From NCBI GenBank assembly GCA_029216955.1, contig JANAVB010006998.1:2297692-2361691 (forward strand): a stretch of DNA of 64,000 bases, read 5' to 3'. This stretch comes from Iris pallida. Taxonomy: Eukaryota; Streptophyta; Magnoliopsida; Asparagales; Iridaceae. Positions 59,788 to 64,000 of the stretch are shown one piece after another (positions within the stretch are counted from its first letter, which is position 1; each line of letters opens with the position of its first letter). Made by a program: the position numbers and the translations under genes. A model generated the notes under the pieces. It ran no database searches. It was given only the letters and a program-made list of their open reading frames with translations, and had not been told where the DNA came from.

Positions 59788-60803
59788 TACACAAATCTAT
59801 ATATGTAACATGAACACATCTATAAGAGATACATGAATGAAATCTAAAGTAATCAAGAACACATCTCTACATACTCAAATCTGAGATTTAATATGAATTA
59901 ATTTATTTAATCAATATTTTAAATATAAAGTGTGTCCAAGTTTGTGGGTTTTTCCCATGAACACAAGACACAACAATAATACAATAGAAATCTCTAAAGG
60001 ACACATAATGGACACAAGAGGACATAAAATAGGGACACAACAATGGAGGTCATTTCTATGGTTAAAACTTTCCTAAATGCAAAATGGAGAAATAAAAGAG
60101 AAGGAAATATTACCTAAAGGAGAGAAAATCCAAGGAGAAAGGCTTCTTCCTTGGGAGAGCTTGAGAGCACTTGGGGAAGAAGACTTCTCAAAGAAAGAAA
60201 ATGAGATAGGAGTCCTATTAGGGCCGGCCACAATGGTTATATCCCCCCTTCATTGAATATTACAAGTTTGCCCCTCCCTTAGTTACAAGTGTTTAAAACA
60301 ATTTTGGTTAGAATTTAGGGATAAAAGGGTCAAAATAAAAACTCTAAATGGTTAACCTAATAATTAGGATTATGACTAATCTTTCTAACATGACTAATTA
60401 AAATGTGGGCCATGGCTAACTAATGCATGGGTCCAACTAGAGTCTAAGTTACCCCGGGTCCCCGTTACAAGTCGGATTGAGATAAAATTTGAACCCGACT
60501 CAAATAATCCCAAAACAATATCATAAATAATAAAATAATATCAAAATAATTCAAAGAGGTCAAATGCAAAATATCCTTAGGCCAGAAATGACATTAAAAT
60601 ATCATAATTACATGGTTAGGCTCTAGGTCAAACAGTCTCTAGGGTTTCACTAGCAAAACGTCAAAACCACAAGTCATTGATTTAAATAATTTTAAAATGA
60701 TTTAAAATCACCAAAAATCATATCATGAATTAAATATCATTATTAAAATAATTATAAACACGAAATTTCGAAATTACCCTCATTTGAAAAACTGGGTGCT
60801 ACA
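59253..60803 (-). mobile_element. N1 right (5') LTR, end segment
   Basis: Aligns with about 21571-23182 of the left LTR; ends AAACTGGGTGCTACA. It contains a short TA run (59753-59783). No gene. Confidence 0.92.
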
Positions 60804-63800
60804 ACCAGGGAGGCTGAATATACTCACTGGTAATGGACTCGTAGGAGTTAGTAGAGTTATTCTAGCATGTAGCATTGTAGTTTGCGGGTATTCCTTACCC
60901 GTCCGGTTGATAGAATTTTCTGTTAGAAATTTTGACGTTATCTTAGGCATGGACTGGCTGAAAGACAGTCATGCGACAATAGATTGTCGTAGAGGGAGTG
61001 TATCTTTTGATATTCCAGGCATGAAGAGATTCGCCTTAGTCAGATCAGGGGCAACTTAGCAAGAGCAGGGAATAGTAACAGCAATGGAAGAAGTTCAAGT
61101 CCCGAAGGTAGTTGAAGAATTTCTAGACGTATTTCCTGAAGAACTTCCAGGTCTACCACTGGGTAGAGATATTGAGTTCAGCATAGAATTGGTACCTAGA
61201 ACTAAATCGATATCAGATCGAGTTTACAGAATGGCTGATTCAGAACAAGTCAAGGTATATCAGTACATAGAGGAATTGAAGGAGAAAAAGTTCATCCAAG
61301 CTAGCATATCATCATGGGCAGTACCAGTGGTACTTGTGGGAAAGAAGGATGGATCATCCAGATTATGCATCGATTACAGGAAGCTTAACACGACAACAGT
61401 AAAGAACAAGTACCCACTACCAAGGATCGACGACTTGTTTGATCAGTTGAGCAATGCTAGAGTTTTCTCCAAGATAGATCTTCGTTCAGGGTATCATCAA
61501 GTGAGGGTTCGGAAGGAAGATGTTCCCAAGATAGCATTCAGGTCGAAGTATGGGCATTATGAATTCTTGGTAATGCCGTTTGGGTTGACCAATGCTCCAG
61601 CAATATTCATGGATTTGATGAACCGCATCTTTATGCCTTACTTGGATCAGTTTGTCGTTGTGTTTTTTGATGACATTCTTGTATACTCTGCCAGTGAAGA
61701 GGAGCATGAAGACCACCTCAGGAAAGTGTTACAAGTTTTGAGGGAGAACCAGTTGTATGCCAAGCTCAGTAAGTGTGAGTTCTGGAGGATCACATTTCAT
61801 TTTTGGGTCATATCATATCAGGAGCTGGAGTAGCAGTGGATCCCAAGAAGGTTGAAGCAGTAGAGAGTTGGCCAGTACCCAAGACCGTAGCTGATGTACG
61901 AAGTTTCTTGGGATTGGCAGGATATTACAGAAGATTTGTATCAGACTTTGCAAGACTTTCAGCACCCATGACCCGCTTGACACGGAAGGATGTGCCATTC
62001 GTTTGGTCGGCAGAATGCCAGGCATCATTTGAGAATCTGAAGCAGAAGTTGATATCAGCGTCCATTCTTACATTGCCAATTGGACCCGAAGGTTTCATTG
62101 TATATTATGATGCGTCAGGTAAAGGACTTGGATGTGTCCTTATACAATATAGGAAGGTGATAGCATATGCATCTAGGAAACTTCGAGACCACAAGAAGAA
62201 TTACTCAACTCATGATTTAGAGTTGGCAGCAGTAGTATTTGCTTTGAAGCTATGGAGGCATTACTTATATGGTGATCGAGTAGACATGTACACAGACCAC
62301 AAAAGTCTGAAGTACATCTTTACTCAGAAGGAGATGAACATGAGACAAAGAAGATGGTTAGAGCTGATCAAGGATTATGACGTGGAGCTTCAGTATCACC
62401 CAGGCAGGGCTAATATGGTAGCAGACGCTCTCAGAAGAAGAGGCGACGTATTTATGTTGACAACGTAGAAACATATCTTAGAAGACCTTCAGGAGATGGG
62501 CATCGAAGTTATACTTCCAAGTGATGTAGGAGTTCTGGCAAGTCTATAAGTTCAATCTGACTTGGTAGACAGGATCAAGGCAGCTCAGGCACAGGACCCA
62601 AGGATTCAGAAGCTTAGAGCAGAATGTGAGTCAGGACTCATAAAGGGGATGAGAATTCATGAAGACGGTACACTTAGGTTTGGATCACGTCTATGTGTAC
62701 ATAGTGGAGATATCAGACAGGAAGTTATGACAGAAGCTCACAGTTCTCAGTATTCTATACATCCTAGAGGGACAAAGATGTACCAAGATATCAAGCAGCA
62801 CTTCTGGTGGAACGGGATGAAGAGGGAGATAGCTAGATTTGTTTCCCGTTGCTTGGTATGTCAATAAGTGAAGGCAGAGCAGCAGAGGCCAGCTGGATTA
62901 TTACAACCGTTTCCTATCCTGGAATGGAAATAGGAACATATTACAATAGACTTTGTGGCCGGTTTACCGAGGTCACCAAGTGGTAAAGATGCCATTTGGG
63001 TGATAGTAGATCGGCTTACGAAGGCAGCACACTTTCTTTCTTTCAGATTAGGACAATCTACAGAAAAGTTGGCATAGTTGTATATGCAACAGATAGTCAG
63101 ACAGCATGGAGTCCCTGTCAGTATTGTATCAGACAGAGATACCCATTTCATATCACATTTCTGGAAGAGCTTGCATCATAGTCTGGGTACCAAGTTAAGA
63201 TTTAGCACGGCTTACCATCCACAGACGGACGGGCAATCAGAAAGGACGATTCAGACTTTAGAAGATATGTTGCGAGCTTGCACCCTAGATTTTGGAGGAT
63301 GTTGGGAGAGCCACCTGCACTTAGTTGAGTTTTTATATAACAACAGTTATCAAGCCAATATCCAGATGGTGCCATTCGAAGCCCTATATGGTAAGAAGTG
63401 TAGGTCGCCACTAGCATGGGATGATATCGGGGAGAGGAAGATGCTAGGCTCGGAATTGATTGTTCAGACGGTTGAAGTGGTTAAAGGAATTAGGAAGCAA
63501 CTTCGAGTTGTGCAGGATCGGCATCGTCATTGGGCAGACCAGCATCGTAGGCCGCTAGAGTTTTCTGTTGGGGACCACGTATTCTTACGGATCTCACCTA
63601 ACCGTGGAATCATTAGGTTTGGCGTTCGCGGGAAGTTGAGTCTGCGATACGTAGGACCATTCGTTAACCTTGATAGGATAGGCAATGTTGCTTATCGTCT
63701 GTCCCTTCCACCTTTGTTACGAGAGGTGCATGACGTGTGTCATGTATCCCAGCTGCGAAGGTATGTATCGGACCCCAGCCATATCCTTGATCATTCTGAG

Positions 63801-63989
63801 TTGGTTGTTGGTACCAACTTGTCTTACGAGGAGCAGCCGGTGTCCATTTTGGACCGAAGAGAGAAGATACTCAAGAACCGAACAATTAACCTTGTCCGGG
63901 TTGCTTGGGGTCATCACTCTTTGGGAGAGTCGACGTGGGAACGTGAGGATGATATCAGATCACGGTACCCATATTTGTTTGACTCATAA
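60804..63989 (+). pseudogene. pol: pol of H: rest of protease, RT, RNase H, integrase, chromodomain-like tail
   Basis: Resumes at the right ACCAG copy in the same protease codon series ([13 protein letters not shown], then FDVILGMDWL). TAG at 61057 precedes RT (61084-61833), which keeps [10 protein letters not shown] and the active site [11 protein letters not shown] one-base frameshift at a T-run near 61800 shifts to the frame of 61803-62468 (connection and RNase [35 protein letters not shown]). Stops at 62466, about 62547, 62865, about 62929 and 63075 break integrase. The last 303 codons (63078-63989) are open, with [17 protein letters not shown], a [11 protein letters not shown]-terminal domain and the chromodomain-like tail ending YPYLFDS. 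The HHCC and DDE residues can be traced through the breaks. Confidence 0.92.
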
Positions 63990-64000
63990 GGTATATTTTT

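Larger units (their letters stand above)
19461..60803 (-). mobile_element. Element N1: LARD-like non-autonomous LTR retrotransposon, itself interrupted
   Basis: Minus-strand element with left (3') LTR 19461-23182, internal region 23183-26416, and right (5') LTR in three pieces: 26417-27368, 48128-49138 and 59253-60803. The pieces are separated by N2 and N4. The total span of 41.3 kb is mostly these later insertions. The ends read TGTAGCACCC... and ...GGGTCGTGACA on the element strand (decayed to ATGATA at the left edge). It has no recognisable gag or pol; long LTRs plus a conserved noncoding centre fit the LARD class. It is inserted in the protease of H. Confidence 0.9.
14719..64000 (+). mobile_element. 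Element H: Tekay/Del-type Ty3/gypsy retrotransposon, host of the nest
   Basis: Order: 5' LTR (14719-17678), primer-binding site (17688-17705), gag (17873 to about 19460), a 41.3-kb nested insertion, then the rest of protease, RT, RNase H, integrase and a chromodomain-like tail (60804-63989). The window ends 11 bp after the pol stop, before the polypurine tract and 3' LTR. Bases 14714-14718 (AAACT) would be its left target duplication, which cannot be checked here. Several in-frame stops and at least two frameshifts make it non-autonomous today. Confidence 0.9.

Overview
The window looks like heterochromatic, retrotransposon-filled DNA from a plant nuclear genome. Almost every base can be assigned to Ty3/gypsy LTR retrotransposons. 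Their coding regions are of the Tekay/Del (chromovirus) and Tat/Ogre types, their primer-binding sites match plant tRNA-Ile, and their LTRs are long (3-4 kb), AT-rich and carry microsatellites. I see no host protein-coding gene, tRNA or rRNA gene. The species cannot be named from the sequence.

Left part (1-14718). A decayed Tat/Ogre-type element (+) supplies gag and protease remnants (1-3840) and an integrase C-terminus (about 7568-8388); its reverse transcriptase, RNase H and integrase core are missing. It is split by a solo LTR (S, 3841-7562) with a perfect 5-bp target duplication, and its 3' noncoding part runs to about 10740. Next comes the 5' end of a minus-strand element (D, LTR 10840-14241), a 142-bp orphan segment, and the first 335 bp of another minus-strand LTR (G, 14384-14718).

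Right part (14719-64000) is a nest of insertions. Element H (+, Tekay-like) begins at 14719 with a complete 5' LTR, has gag at about 17873-19460 and resumes in the protease at 60804, with pol running to 63989; its 3' LTR lies beyond the window. Its protease is split by N1 (19461-60803, minus strand, TSD ACCAG). The right LTR of N1 carries two further insertions: N2 (27369-48122, minus, TSD ATAGT) and N4 (49148-59252, minus). The right LTR of N2 carries N3 (37157-47339, plus, TSD AAACT). N1 and N2 are sister non-autonomous elements (about 3.7-kb LTRs around a 3.23-kb internal region without recognisable genes). N3 is a young gag-only element with LTRs over 4 kb. N4 is a Tekay-like element with gag and all pol domains, killed by seven stop codons. 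If G is counted, the insertion depth is five.

The most interesting signal is in the long LTRs of H and N4. In both, the gag start codon appears to lie inside the LTR, in a short exon about 500 nt before the LTR end. A predicted intron (622 nt in H, 643 nt in N4) runs from a CGA|GTGGGT donor in U5, across the LTR end and the primer-binding site, to a strong pyrimidine-CAG/TAG acceptor just before the rest of gag, and joins the two in frame in both elements. A predicted first intron of 2100 and 2103 nt with a GC donor removes a family-specific minisatellite and the upstream ATGs. Splice-like sites also occur in the LTRs of S, N1, N2 and N3. If real, spliced RNA (translated, no primer-binding site) and unspliced RNA (reverse-transcribable) would have separate roles. 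This rests on sequence reading alone; no transcript data were available.
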